Below are positions 46,902 to 57,594 of a stretch of 64,000 nucleotides of DNA, piece after piece. The notes beneath the pieces were generated by a model, which was given only the letters and a program-made list of their open reading frames with translations, searched no databases and was not told the origin of the DNA. Both the position numbers and the translations under genes were made by a program. Every line of letters begins with the position of its first letter. Within the stretch, counting starts at the first letter, position 1. Source of the stretch: Patiria pectinifera (taxonomy: Eukaryota; Echinodermata; Asteroidea; Valvatida; Asterinidae); contig CM057135.1 in the NCBI GenBank assembly GCA_029964075.1, positions 1,225,001 through 1,289,000 of the forward strand. The letters are read 5' to 3'.

Positions 46902-47481
46902 ACGGAGGACTTAAAACTTGCTTTAACGAACGAGCAAGATCAAAACACAGAACATAAAGATCGTTTGTGCGGTGTCGTAGCAGCCGGAAACTCTAGAAAG
47001 TACCTGGGAAAGGAATACACCGTTAAACATATCGAAGCTCTTGACAGTTAAGCACTCGAAAAGCTGTATCATCTGTAGGAAACTAAATTTGGAAATGAAA
47101 TTGTTCAAACTGTTGGCAAATACACTTTAAGTTTATTTTCGCGAGTGTTAGCTGTTGTTACACCCGTACAAGTTTTAGGATATAACGTCACTATAGATTC
47201 TGAAGAAGAACTCACCAACGACTTGAGTTCTGATCCTATTATAAGCGCGAGTATGGCTGGTATGTTGAGCGACGTTTGTTACAGGTACGGAACGTTTATA
47301 TCACCCTTAGTAGCTACGATTATCACAACAAAACATTTGAAATTTAACAAACCTAATATAATAAATGGAAGATCAGAAAGCAGCGACAGCAACGCCAGCG
47401 GCTCAACCAGCAGAGACAGAGACGCCCCCAACCGATAAAAACAACGTCATCACCGACGGTAACGAGAGTGACCAAGACTAA
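46902..47481 (+). pseudogene. Polinton conserved unknown, broken copy C
   Basis: Counterpart of the intact 185-residue gene at 12,410-12,967. The initiator is ACG (46,902-46,904) where copy A has ATG. Extra bases and stops occur at 47,048-47,080, and a frameshift near 47,428 changes the acidic C-terminus. The central part, VVTPVQVLGYNVTIDSEEEL, is well kept. Confidence 0.65.
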
Positions 47482-47749
47482 AAATCCTAAACGAATACAG
47501 CAGGGTAAAGCTTTAGCCAAGGACAATAGACAGATGAAATTAAAATTAGCAAAAATGGATGTAACATCGGACGACGCTACGAGCTCACCAGACTACAACT
47601 CTTGGGCGATGTGGGGAGCTATAGCGTCGATAATAGGAGTGGGGTTGCTGATATTGAAAAGTAAGGCAACTGCGCTGGTAGTACAGCCAGTGCCGATAGT
47701 AACGCAACCCACTACACCCAGCGCCCCCAAAACGCTAGACATGGAATAA
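47468..47749 (+). CDS. Small single-span membrane protein, Polinton
   Basis: A frame of 93 codons: a basic N-terminus (KNPKRIQQGKALAKDNRQMK), an acidic/Ser spacer, one hydrophobic segment (about residues 45-63, AMWGAIASIIGVGLLIL), and a Pro/Thr-rich tail. The start is unsure: the frame opens with GTG at 47,468, overlapping the preceding gene by 14 bases, and copy A also has GTG there. The next in-frame ATG (47,533) would drop the conserved basic part. Copy A's counterpart is cut at 12,340. I recall proteins of this plan from other Polintons. Confidence 0.55.
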   Translation: MTKTKNPKRIQQGKALAKDNRQMKLKLAKMDVTSDDATSSPDYNSWAMWGAIASIIGVGLLILKSKATALVVQPVPIVTQPTTPSAPKTLDME

Positions 47750-47781
47750 ACAGCAATTTAAAAATTGTTATATTAAAAACG

Positions 47782-48024
47782 ATGAGTAACTTTGACACCA
47801 GCGGAATTGCTAATACAATTTATCACGGAGCCGTCATATCGGGTCTTTCGATGGGATACGCCATGGTAGGAAATAAACTACTCAAAATGAAAGCGCCGGA
47901 TTTAAACAAACTAAGCGTAGAAGATATGGGTAAATTGACGGGTATTATAAGTGGAGCTCTGGCCACGCAAAATTGGTTGGTGACCCAGGGTATACTACCA
48001 GGCAGTATCGTCAAAACGGCATAA
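47782..48024 (+). CDS. Small hydrophobic protein, Polinton
   Basis: 80 codons, ATG in the context TATATTAAAAACGATG. Two hydrophobic stretches (about residues 16-32, AVISGLSMGYAMVGNKLL, and 52-70, LTGIISGALATQNWLVTQG) separated by KAPDLNKLSVEDMGK, and a short end LPGSIVKTA. Probably a membrane or virion-associated protein. Frame intact. It sits 33 bases after the previous gene. Confidence 0.6.
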   Translation: MSNFDTSGIANTIYHGAVISGLSMGYAMVGNKLLKMKAPDLNKLSVEDMGKLTGIISGALATQNWLVTQGILPGSIVKTA

Positions 48025-48046
48025 TTTAAATAGGTTTATTAAATAA

Positions 48047-48490
48047 ATGGCTGAAGGAGGACCTGAGATAGATCCCTTTGACTATAACGAAGATGCAGAT
48101 GATGTAGAAGAGACCAATGTAAATGAAGACGATACCTTTGATACCAGTACCACTACAGAACCGACTGACCCTACAGATGACGTTTTAGAAAAAGGAAATG
48201 TAATGTTTAAAACTAATCCTACCGTTGATAAGTTTTCCGATACTATTGATAGAGGTGATAAACCATCACTATCACAATACGAAAATTTTAGATACCGTAA
48301 AGAAGGGTTGTTTTATTACATTCTTGATAAAGAGCCAGTGAGGTTGACAGTTAAAAAAAACCACACAAATTATTGAGTCTATCGAGTATAGAGAAAAATG
48401 CAAACGTGCAAGATATCTCAGGAGTTGGATTTATTGGACAAAAATTGGGGTTTAGAGATTATAAACGTAACCCGCTCAGTGCCGAACAAA
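48047..48490 (+). pseudogene. Polinton conserved unknown, acidic N-terminus, frameshifted
   Basis: Starts ATG 48,047 in TTATTAAATAAATGG. It has an acidic, Thr-rich N-terminus (about 50 residues), then FRYRKEGLFYYILDKEPVRL. The frame ends at 48,376, but a coding-like continuation (LSSIEKNANVQDISGVGFIG, ending near 48,490) lies in another frame directly after an A-run at 48,351-48,359. That suggests a single indel there. The function is unknown. Confidence 0.5.
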
Positions 48491-48528
48491 GTCAATGATT
48501 GCCATCGATACAAACTGAGAGTATCCCC

Positions 48529-49092
48529 ATGACAGAACTACCAAGAGTCACCGATGAGGTAACCGAGATAATAGACGATTTACAACGCGACACCGACACT
48601 CAAACGGAAAGCTTAAATTACAGAGAACTCGAAGGTTCAGACAAAAGTCTTCAGACGTTGAGAGGTAACCTAGAACTTAATTTATCGCGTCTCACTGAAC
48701 TCGATGACGAGATAGCAGCCACGAGACAAGAACTCAACGAATCGCAGAGCGAGGAGGGTCGACGAGAGTTAAACGATAAATTGAGCGACTTGAACGTTGA
48801 AAGATCTGCCAGATTAGATGCCGCAAAAACCAACGAACGAGGGCTCAAAAGTCAGATCGCTAGAATCAAAGAAACGATTAATAAAATATTAAGCGGCGAC
48901 ACGACTCTGGCAGAAAAGATTAGAACTCTGTTTAGAGAACAAGGTGTGACCATAAGGAGTATTTTAGCCGCTTTGAGTTTAGCCATCAGCACGATAGTTA
49001 GTAGCATGTCGCTACTCAACAACAACAACAACAACAACAACAACAAGCCTTACCAACACAAAGTTGGTAAGGCTTTTTTTTTTGGTGATTAG
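48529..49092 (+). CDS. Coiled-coil protein with C-terminal membrane segment, Polinton
   Basis: The first in-frame ATG is at 48,529 (the open frame begins earlier). A long heptad-like helix with NLELNLSRLTELDDEIAATR and SLDLNVERSARLDAA-like sequence is followed by LAEKIRTLFREQGVTIRSIL and a hydrophobic helix (ALSLAISTIVSSMSLL). It ends in poly-Asn from a CAA repeat (49,017-49,046). The last codons run through the hairpin at 49,045, so the natural C-terminus may be shorter or altered by the repeat. It resembles coiled-coil/membrane proteins seen in other Polintons. It converges on the minus-strand gene at 49,089. Confidence 0.6.
   Translation: MTELPRVTDEVTEIIDDLQRDTDTQTESLNYRELEGSDKSLQTLRGNLELNLSRLTELDDEIAATRQELNESQSEEGRRELNDKLSDLNVERSARLDAAKTNERGLKSQIARIKETINKILSGDTTLAEKIRTLFREQGVTIRSILAALSLAISTIVSSMSLLNNNNNNNNNKPYQHKVGKAFFFGD
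49045..49083. terminator. Hairpin plus T-run between convergent genes
   Basis: A 13-bp perfect stem (AAGCCTTACCAAC / GTTGGTAAGGCTT, arms 49,045-49,057 and 49,063-49,075) with a 5-base loop is followed by ten T's on the plus strand. It sits exactly where the plus-strand gene 48,529-49,092 and the minus-strand gene 49,089-50,460 meet. It looks like an intrinsic terminator or a 3'-end-forming hairpin; its use by an animal-cell polymerase is inference. Confidence 0.5.
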
Positions 49093-50460
49093 AGTGGCCT
49101 TAACGCGTAAACCAAAATACCCATGCCAACGATAGCTAACATTCCTACCGTTAACGATAATTTTTTGTCTTGGTGAGTTTGTAGTTTCGTGGGTTCCTGG
49201 GTTAAAACTGTAGGTGAGGGTGTTGGTGTAGGTGTTGGTGTTGGTGATACAATATCGTTCGTCATAGGCTCTGGGGGTGTTGGTGGCGCGACGCCATCGG
49301 TGTCATCAAAAGAGTCGTCCGGTTGAGGTTGTGAGTTTAAATCTGGCACCAAACCAGTTTTCATACTCTGAGTAGCGATTTGAAGATTGTTGTTATATCT
49401 GTCGTGCGTTCCAACCCTCAAGTTCATATCCGATGGAATTAAATACAAACCCGGTTTCACCACAAAATTTAAAGGCGTTCTGGCATAGTCTTGAAATTGA
49501 TCGATATTCGTTTCCATGTTGTCTTCCGCGTTGATGATGCTTTTTACGATGACGTTAAATTGTCTCTGAGCATCTAATCCGGTGCCCGGTGATAATACGC
49601 TCGTTTTTGTTTGAGCCTGCGCACCTAGTAAAGCGTACACGTAAGATCTGATCGATTCGCTGATCTTTATGATTCCCGCGGGGGTAAACGAACTCGTGTC
49701 GAGTATAAAATCTAACCTAGCCTTTTGTACCAATTCATTTTGTTCGATGTAAATAACCGTCCAAGGAACGTAACTGCTTCCACTCTTTTTAGGACTATCT
49801 AGACCGTGGTAGCCGCCGTAAATAACGTTTGGGTTGACGGGTAATGCTCTATCGTATTCACCAACCGCTTCAAACTTGCCCTTATTAAAGATGTATGAGG
49901 TACCCAAACCGTTAGATTTTGTGTCTCTCGTCTGTTTAAAAGACTTGTTTTGATCTATGCCAAACAACAAACCGGTATCGGTAAATGCTCTGTGATTATA
50001 ACTGTTGTCCAGAGCGTTAAATGCGTCATCCCGGTAAAGGAGCGGCAAAGAAGTACAGGATCTTTCTAACCGTAAAATATAAATGAAAGTTAAAGATGGC
50101 CCAAACGTAACGGTTGCTCGTGTTTAAAAGATCGAATCCATCACCGCAGCCCGTAGTAGCGCAATAGATCGCAAAATCTAACTGATTTTGATAAAACGAC
50201 ATGGGGTGTGATTTCCAACGATCTACATCCTCGTCCGTCTCAACGTGAGGCAATTATAGTCCGAGGTTAAGTCGGGAAACAAGCTTAAAAACCCGTTGGT
50301 ATTATTAACTATGACCTCCAGTTCACTGGGTTTAGTGCTGTTTAAAAACGTTGCCTGGGATGCAGCTTGATGCTTTAGCTCGGTTGCCTTGGCTACATTT
50401 TTATTTACTTGTTTCGTTATCTGATAAGCTATACCTTGTTTCTCTTCTTTTTTTTAACAT
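49089..50460 (-). pseudogene. Large Polinton conserved protein with C-terminal membrane anchor, two frame breaks
   Basis: Three minus-strand frames abut in order. From 50,460 to about 50,230 there is QITKQVNKNVAKATELKHQA. From about 50,253 to 50,026 there is the signature DFAIYCATTGCGDGFDLLN. From 50,048 to 49,089 there is a 319-residue stretch including QKARLDFILD, SIRSYVYALLGAQAQ and PGLYLIPSDMNL, a Pro/Thr repeat (SPTPTPTPTPSPT), and a terminal hydrophobic helix. Breaks at about 50,235 and 50,035. The CATTGCG signature and the ALLGAQ-type region recur in Polintons of other invertebrates as I recall them. A virion or membrane role is likely but unproven. It runs opposite to its neighbours. 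Confidence 0.6.
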
Positions 50461-50513
50461 TAAGTCACTCAATATTTTAGTTTCAGTTTTAATATAAAAA
50501 GACTTTAAAATAA

Positions 50514-50873
50514 ATGCATTCGTTTCACTTGTTTCAAAATGAGCAGACGTTTAAATTAGAAGACGTCGTAGATAATTTAAACGGTCAAAAATTTGTACGC
50601 GTAAAAAGGGTGTTGTTTAACGCCGGATATTGTAATATTTCCAGCGCCACGGAGATTGATTAGTTTACGCAAATGGATGGGAGACCCGCGTTTACCACGG
50701 ATAAACCTCCCCCCATACCTGCGGAGTTTCTTTCAGATGTACACATAAGAACGCCGGATAGAGATTTTATAGAGCGATTGTTACCCGATACACCCTACGA
50801 ATTTTTATTTAACGACGAAAATGTTTTACAAAAAAACTATAAACAATCTTATAAAAGCGTACGAAGACGATAG
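50514..50873 (+). pseudogene. Polinton conserved unknown, one in-frame stop
   Basis: ATG in TTTAAAATAAATG. 120 codons, with TAG at codon 50 (50,661-50,663) and an otherwise open frame. The first part (TFKLEDVVDNLNGQKFVRVK) predicts beta strands. It may be the N-terminal part of the same structural gene that continues at 50,953. The function is unknown. Confidence 0.45.
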
Positions 50874-50952
50874 ACTAGAATTCGTTTTAGAATAAAAAAG
50901 AAAAAGAAAAAGAGCTATTATAGCTGAACGGCGAGGGTTGATTTTAGCCGCC

Positions 50953-51296
50953 ATGTCTTCAGAAATACCAAAAACTGAATTAGAACTTAATACGCTTCAA
51001 TCTTTAATGAGAATATTATTTGTTAGAGAAAGAAAAATCTTTGAAGGTGAGGAATTGGCTTTAAAGTTCATTGAAGGAGAAATGGGTACGAGCGAGTTGA
51101 GCGAGTTGAGAGATAGTAGAGAAGCAGGGGTGATTATAAGAGGAAGTCTTATCGTGACCGGTGATGATTTCGATTTTATTCCTCCGAGTCATTTAGAGTC
51201 GTTACCACTCGGAATTATCGGTTCGGTCATTATACCACCGGGGTGGTACGACGTCGATTTGTTCGATTTCATTTTAAATTCTATACCTGGGGTAAG
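50953..51296 (+). pseudogene. Polinton structural-type gene, left half, split by gypsy insertion
   Basis: First in-frame ATG at 50,953 (MSSEIPKTELELNTLQSLMR). It runs open to the gypsy element at 51,297, ending PPGWYDVDLFDFILNSIPG. The reading resumes in the same frame immediately after the element at 60,484, which shows that the insertion split a reading frame. The IPPGWYD/FDFI pattern is seen in repetitive attachment-type proteins of Polintons as I recall; the function is otherwise unknown. Confidence 0.55.
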
Positions 51297-52877
51297 TGTA
51301 GGCCTGCCCCGCTCGGGGTAGGTTTCAACCCTGAAAAATGAGCAAAAGTTATGCACATATAAGTATGTTGCATAAAACTGGAAGATGGACTTTATTCATT
51401 AGCTGCTCATCAAGGAATGCTTCCATGATGCAATCAACACATTGTTGCATTAACAAATTATCAAACAAAATTTAACATTCACAAACTCTATGTAGCAATC
51501 ATGTTAAGTCAAAAATAAATGAAACTATAACTACTTAAAGCAAGAAAAAGTGTACAAGAAATATTCTTCCTAAATATGGCCAGATTTACATCGGCTTATT
51601 TTAAAGGAAACACAATTACCAAATGCAATGCTCACATAAATCCTTAATCTATACTTTGTATCTTCACTGAGTCAAGTTGCAAAAGTCACTTAACACTTAA
51701 CCAAAATAATGAGTGAAGTAAGTCTCATTAAATATGCACAAGAAAACTAGGTGCTCTTGGCCCTACTTGTTTTTATATGGTTTAGTCAGCAAGAACTCAC
51801 AGCTGTTGTAATAAACACACTTAAAGTTAGAGATAAACAACTTCTTATCACTATACCAGGGCTTGTGGTCACTGACCCGTGAACCACATGGGCACATCCT
51901 GTCCCTTCTACCCTTGCCCGAATACTAATGAGCTAGGGCTTGGTTCCTGGAATGCGTGACTAATCTACTGCTTGGACCATTTCCTGTCCAATGTTCTAAA
52001 ATGTAGCCACATACTTGCAATATAGAATGCATGGTCAAACTCTTCTAAGTTTTATCAGAAAAGTGGCTATAGCAAGCAATAAATTCAACCTTTCCAAAAA
52101 GTTCAGAACAAGTGGAAGAGCTACTAAATTACACATTCTTCAACATCCTAGAAATACCTTCAAAGTCTGAGCAATTGCTCTCATCAACTGAATAATCTGG
52201 CATCTCTGAAAACATATCAGTTTTCTGAAAGATTCTTAAACTCAATCAAAAATCTAGCATCTTCTACTGAAAACCTAATAAACTTCCTCAAACTTTCCAG
52301 AACTATAATCCAAATCTTTGTTTTTCCTGCTTCCCGCGAAACTATCATTTGGGAAGTTTCAGAAAACACAAATCAAAGTTCAATATTTCTCAAGTTGCTT
52401 AGGTTTCTTCTTTCAAGCCAAATGTTAAACCAAAAATCACTTGGTTCTTAAAAGACAATACAGTATCAATTCTACAATCAAGTAAATACAACTAAGTCTC
52501 AAATATGAGATATAGAAATGAAATGAACATACCTGAAAAATGAGCAAAGGTTATGCACACATAAGTATGTTGCATAAAACTGGAAGATGGACTTGATTCA
52601 TTAGCTGCTCATCAAGGAATGCTTGAGACACAGCCAAGGTGAACAAAGAGGGTGAAGTTCCATTTTCTGCTGGGTGCCTTAGCCAATCAGAAGGAAGTGA
52701 CCATGGTAACTGGGTCACTGCCCAGCTGACCAGCTGTACAGGCCAAAAGTGAGCATGTGCTAGCCACATGAGCATGGGGAAAGCACATGAGGCAAGCATA
52801 AGGGGAAAGACTATTTGTTTTTTTTTGGGGGGGGACATTTTCTAGAACTTTCTCTCGGCTCTCAGAGGGGCCCTACA
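51297..52877 (-). repeat. 3' LTR of the gypsy element (1,581 bp)
   Basis: Partner of 58,914-60,483. It contains a 93-base direct repeat at its two sides (51,330-51,422 and 52,532-52,624), present likewise in the other LTR. On the minus strand the inner boundary reads TTTTTCAG then GTATGT, and the outer one TTTTTCAG then GGTTGAAAC. Confidence 0.9.
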
Positions 52878-53284
52878 TACTCCCCCGAAAAATTAAATGT
52901 TGTCCTCAACATTACAAAACAAATCTAAACAGAAAACTTAATGTACACAAAAAAGTATCCAAATGAGTGTTCATCACCTTATAGGACTTATGGAGTTAAA
53001 AGTGCGAAACGTGGAGAATCACTCCAACTATGGGCCGAAAACATCTCTCCATAAGTTTACGGGCATAGTGCGATAAATGGAATCATTCAAGGTGATCAGC
53101 CAATTTAAATTCCAAAAATCTAATCAAACAGATCAAGTTAAAAAATAGAATCGCACTTCACTGCAAGTCATTGCAATTGTGTCCTATTGGAGCAGAGCAT
53201 CATTGAAATAATTCAAAATCACTACGGTTCGGTTCAGCACACTCCAGGCTGGTTGAAGTACGGTAGAGACGTCACTGGATGCGA

Positions 53285-55067
53285 TCACTGCACATACTGC
53301 TGGGGTGGATACTGCGGTAGTGTGGGGTAGTATCCCATGGGCGGAGCTGCATACATAGGAGGGTAGGGTGGTTGAAATGTACCATTTCCGTAGGGCATTA
53401 AGTATGGGTAAGGGACTTGAGCAGAACCCATCTGCTCAGGGGGAACATGGGTTGGAACAGGGGCGGGGTCATGGTGTGGGGAGGGGGCATATGCACAGAA
53501 AACCTGTTCTGGGGTTACTGTAGGAGGTTCCGACGGTAGCTCGGACATCACTGCAGCCACGTGTTGACTAGGGACACCAAGTTGATCATAGGTGAGTGCA
53601 TCCGGTGGCTGTCTGTTCCGGCTTGGGTACCTGGCTTCGGTCTCTGTTGCGGATACATCGCTTCCTTCGGGTGGGGCCTCATCTATTGGCGGTTCTGGGG
53701 GAGCTGCCACACCCGGCTGCTGTCCAGGCTCCACGTTGAGCTCAAGGTCTGGAGGGGCCTGCATCTCTGGCTCCTGTTGGGGGTCTGCTGGTGAAAGTGG
53801 GCTGGATGTTGTAGTGTTTTCATGCCCCAATGTCTGGTGCATATCAGGAACGTTGTCCTCTTCTGGAGTGAAGTGCTGCTGCAGTTGATGTTGTGATGTC
53901 TGAAGATAGACCTCATCATCAGAACTGCTACCATCCTGCGGTGGACTGGGTGATTGGTGAGTGAGTGTCCTTGAGCGTCGTTGCTTCTTTGGTTGAGCTG
54001 TTGGTGGTTCCATGGGTGGTTCTGATGCGGGGAGGTGGTCACAGGGGAGGAGATTTCGATGAAGAACCCTTGTCCGTCCCGGTCCATTCTCAGGTTTCAA
54101 CTCGTACACTGGCATGTCGTCCTGTATCTGCCTGATTACAGTGTGTATTTTCTCCTCCCTATAGGCTCTCAGTTTTCCCGGACCACTAGTCTCGTTCAGG
54201 TTTCTTACAAGTACCCGGTCTCCAGGCTGTAGGCTGACACCATGTAGCTTTTTGTTGTACAGGTTCTGGTTGCGGAGCGCCGTCTTTGAGCTATGTCTGG
54301 AGGCTAGAGCATATGCTTGCTCCATCTGGGCCTTCCATTTGGTGACAAAGTCAGCATGGCTTGTAGCTGAGCCCTCTGTACTTGCTGGAAGGTTGAAGGA
54401 GATATCTATAGGAATTCTGGGTGGTCTGCCATATAGAGGATAGAAGGAGGAATACCCCGTAGCCTCGCTGCGGGTGCAATTGTAAGCATGTACAACTTTG
54501 TCAAGCGATGCCTTCCAGTTTGGTTTCTGTTCTTCAGGTAGGGTTCGCAGCATCGACAGCAAGGTTCGGTTGAATCTTTCAACCTGTCCATTGCCCTGCG
54601 GATGATAGGGTGTTGTCCGTGACCGTTCAATACCCCACATGCAGTTGCTGAAGTCGGTGAAACAACTGATTCTCGAACTCCCGGCCTTGGTCATGGTGGA
54701 GTCGTCGGGGGTGTCCAAACTTTAGGGCGAAATCGTTGAAGATTTTCTCTGCAGCTGTTTTACCGGACTTGTTGGTTGTGACTTAGGTTTGAGCAAATCG
54801 AGTAAAGTGGTCCATTACATCCAATATTTACTCATAGCCCCCCCCCCCCCTACTGCCCTCGAGGTGGACGAAGTCGATGGACACCAACTCGAACGGCCCT
54901 GTGGTGGTGATGCTCTGCATAGGGGCACGGGTTAGCTTGTTGGGTCGTCGCTGTTTCAGGCAGGGGCACTCTTGAGTGACATAATGCTCAATTTTCTTGT
55001 GCATGTGTGGCCAGTAGAAGTGATCTCGAGCAAGGCTGAGTACTCTGTCTGCTCCCAGGTGGCCCAT
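53285..55067 (-). pseudogene. Gypsy integrase with long proline-rich C-terminus
   Basis: The integrase begins with the zinc-binding region (MGHLGADRVLSLARDHFYWP, then CPCLKQRR). The core shows D in VSIDFVHLEG (about 54,880), D in [10 protein letters not shown] in another frame (about 54,690) and E in GNGQVERFNRTLLSM (about 54,580). Breaks: a C-homopolymer at 54,841-54,850 (G on the coding strand), a stop at about 54,784 and a frameshift near 54,690. From 54,718 a 477-codon frame runs to 53,285 and includes the end of the core, a GDRVLVRNL DNA-binding-like barrel, and a roughly 250-residue Pro/Gln/Glu-rich tail with RYPSRNRQPP. The tail is open although the core is broken. Confidence 0.85.
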
Positions 55068-55189
55068 TTCGTTGTGCAGCTCATGGTAGACCCGCCGCCG
55101 ATGTTTCTGAGGTAGGACGAGTTGATGCTGGGATCCTCGCTTTCGGTAGAGAATCCCCTGCTTTAGACATAATTTCTCCTATTCATAAA

Positions 55190-57443
55190 GAAGATGACTC
55201 TCAGCTTTCCCTGTTGCCGCTGGTAGAGGATGCATCTGATGCCTCGTTGGATGCATCTGTATGAAGGATGAAGGGTAGCGAGAAGTCAGGTTGGCGTTTT
55301 TCTCTGCCGGTGTGAGGGTTCGTGGGCCATAGCTGATGACTCTCAGCTTTCCCTGTTGCCGCTGGTAGAGGATGCATCTGATGCCCGTTGGATGCATCTG
55401 TATGAAGGATGAAGGGTAGCGAGAAGTCAGGAAATGCCATCACGGGTGGGTTTGTCAGGCAGTCGAGAATGGAGTTCAGGATATGCTGATGTTCATTAGT
55501 CCAGGTGATTGGTTGTTTGGAGGGGACTTGTCCTGCACCCCGTTTGGTTGATTTCGTCTTGCCCCGTCGACTAGTTTCTCGTTGACGTTTTTCTTGATTC
55601 TCTGGGCTGATGGTGAGGAGGTCATACAGTGGTTTCGCTATCCGAGAGAATTCTTGGATATACCGTCTGTAGTAACCTAGGAAACCAAGTAGTTTCCTCA
55701 GCTCTTCCACAGTTCCTGGTGTCCTATCTTTCAGGGCTTGGACAGCACTGATGCCTGCGGGATCCATCTTGTGTCCTTCTGCGGAAACAACACGGCCAAG
55801 GTATCGGACTTCCCTCTGAAAGAGGTGGCACTTGCTTGGTTTCAGCTTGATGCCATGTTGCTACAGGCGATGGAGTACGGTACGGATGTTTTCCAAGTGG
55901 CCTTCAAAGGACTTTCCATACACCAGTATGTCGTCTAGGTAAATTTCAGCTATCTCTCCTGTCAGTCCCTCCAGGCAGGTCTCCATACACCGCTGGAACA
56001 CCGCTGGAACACCGCTGGGGCATTGGTGAGACCGAATGGAATCCGTAACCACTCGTACAGCCCCCAAGGCGTCACGAATGCTGTCAGCGGTCTGCTTTCC
56101 TCAGTCATGAATCCCCTGGTCGAGTGTAGAAAACCAGGAGTTTCCACCTAGACCATCAAGGACATCCCGGATCCGAGGGATTGGTTGCCTGTCGGGGATC
56201 CTCTTGCTGTTCAACTCCCGATAGTCGATGCAGAGACGAAGACTGCCGTCTTTTTTTCTAACACAGACTATGGGAGAAGAATACGGAGATGTAGACTTTG
56301 CGATCGATCCTCGGTTTATGGGATCTTGCAGGTACTCTTTTACCTCTTTGTAGAGGGGGATGGGTACTGAAAGATAGGTCTTCTGGACAGGCTTGTCATC
56401 TTTGAGTTGAATGTTATCTTGAGGTTAGTAATGCACCCCATGTCATCGTCATCTTTGGCGAAGGCCCCAGCCTCTTCCATCAGCATTTCTTCTGCCGCTT
56501 GTCTCTGCTCTTCAGATAGATGACTGAGGTCTACAGGCGGAGTCCACTCTGATGACTTTGGGTGCGGTCGAACTGTCACATTACTAACCCTCATCTGGGA
56601 GTTTGGTGGGGCTTTAAGCGTAGGGACACATCCATCAAAGCAGGGGAGAACTGACCTGACCTGTAGCAGATCGCCAAGGATAGTGCGGCCTCTGGTGAAG
56701 ACATCATGCCCAGAACGATTAGTCACGGGCACATGAATGTGTGACCAAGAACCTGCCTTTACTGTCACACAGCACTCTCCTATGTCCGCCTCCTCTGGCC
56801 AGGGCATGCTGATGTTTGGCTCAAACAGCACTGGGGTGTCCTCTCTGATGGGTCCTGTCTTTACTTTGCAACCCACTGCTATGGTTGTTTCCTTCGGTAT
56901 CAGTATGCCTTTCTTCCCCACTCGAACTAGGCACAGGCTGTCGGAACTGGTATCATGAAGGAGACTAACCAATGCCTTGATTGATGCAGACTTCATCCCG
57001 GGAAACCCTGAGCGTAGGATCCCTCTGGTGTCGCCTTTGTGGTCTTTCATCAGTTGTTGGATGACGTTGTACCCAATGATGGGTTCACCTACATTAGGTG
57101 TCACCAACATGGGCACTAGCAGCGTCGAATTTGGGTGATGTTTATCTTCACTCAGTGAGAACCTGGCCTCGATCCAACCGTCGAACGGTATGGGGGTGGA
57201 GTTTGCAGCCCTCACATCTAAAGGAGTGTCGCTCAGTAACTGATGAAGGGGCCGTAAGGGGACATGTGGGAGATGACGTTGAAACCAAGAACGAGGGAGA
57301 AGAGAGATCTGGGACCCTGTGTCCCAAAGTGCTTCTGTCTGTTGCCCGTCAATGCAGCAGTGTACCATGCACCGACTCCCAACTAGGCGACTCACGGTCT
57401 GGTGTTGCCTTGGTGTGAGGTGTGCACATACCTGTGCCGTCAA
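55190..57443 (-). pseudogene. Gypsy protease, reverse transcriptase and RNase H region
   Basis: The first 367 codons (57,443-56,340) are open and contain the aspartic protease site ALWDTGSQISLL (about 57,315) and a linker. The reverse transcriptase then continues in shifting frames: RKKDG-type palm start (about 56,250), [19 protein letters not shown] (about 56,040), and the catalytic YLDDILVYG (about 55,930). A small duplication CCGCTGGAACA at 55,990-56,015 disrupts the frame. RNase H starts about 55,530 ([22 protein letters not shown]) and carries an internal duplication of about 145 bases (55,191-55,431). So protease is intact, RT and RNase H are not. Confidence 0.85.
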
Positions 57444-57594
57444 TCCTGTCTTTTCTCTCGTTGTGGCTTCTCTTTACTGTGATTTCGAAGGGTTGGTGGT
57501 TACTGCTCGCCCCTCGGCGGTAACCCTTGGCCGTTTGCCGACTGACTGCTGCAGTCACGAATGTAGTAGTCAGATGACCCACACCTGAAGCAGT

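Noticed and set aside
53561..53888. Plus-strand frames over the gypsy integrase tail
   Set aside because: They are antisense to the clear minus-strand integrase reading frame and have low-complexity Gly/Ser composition.
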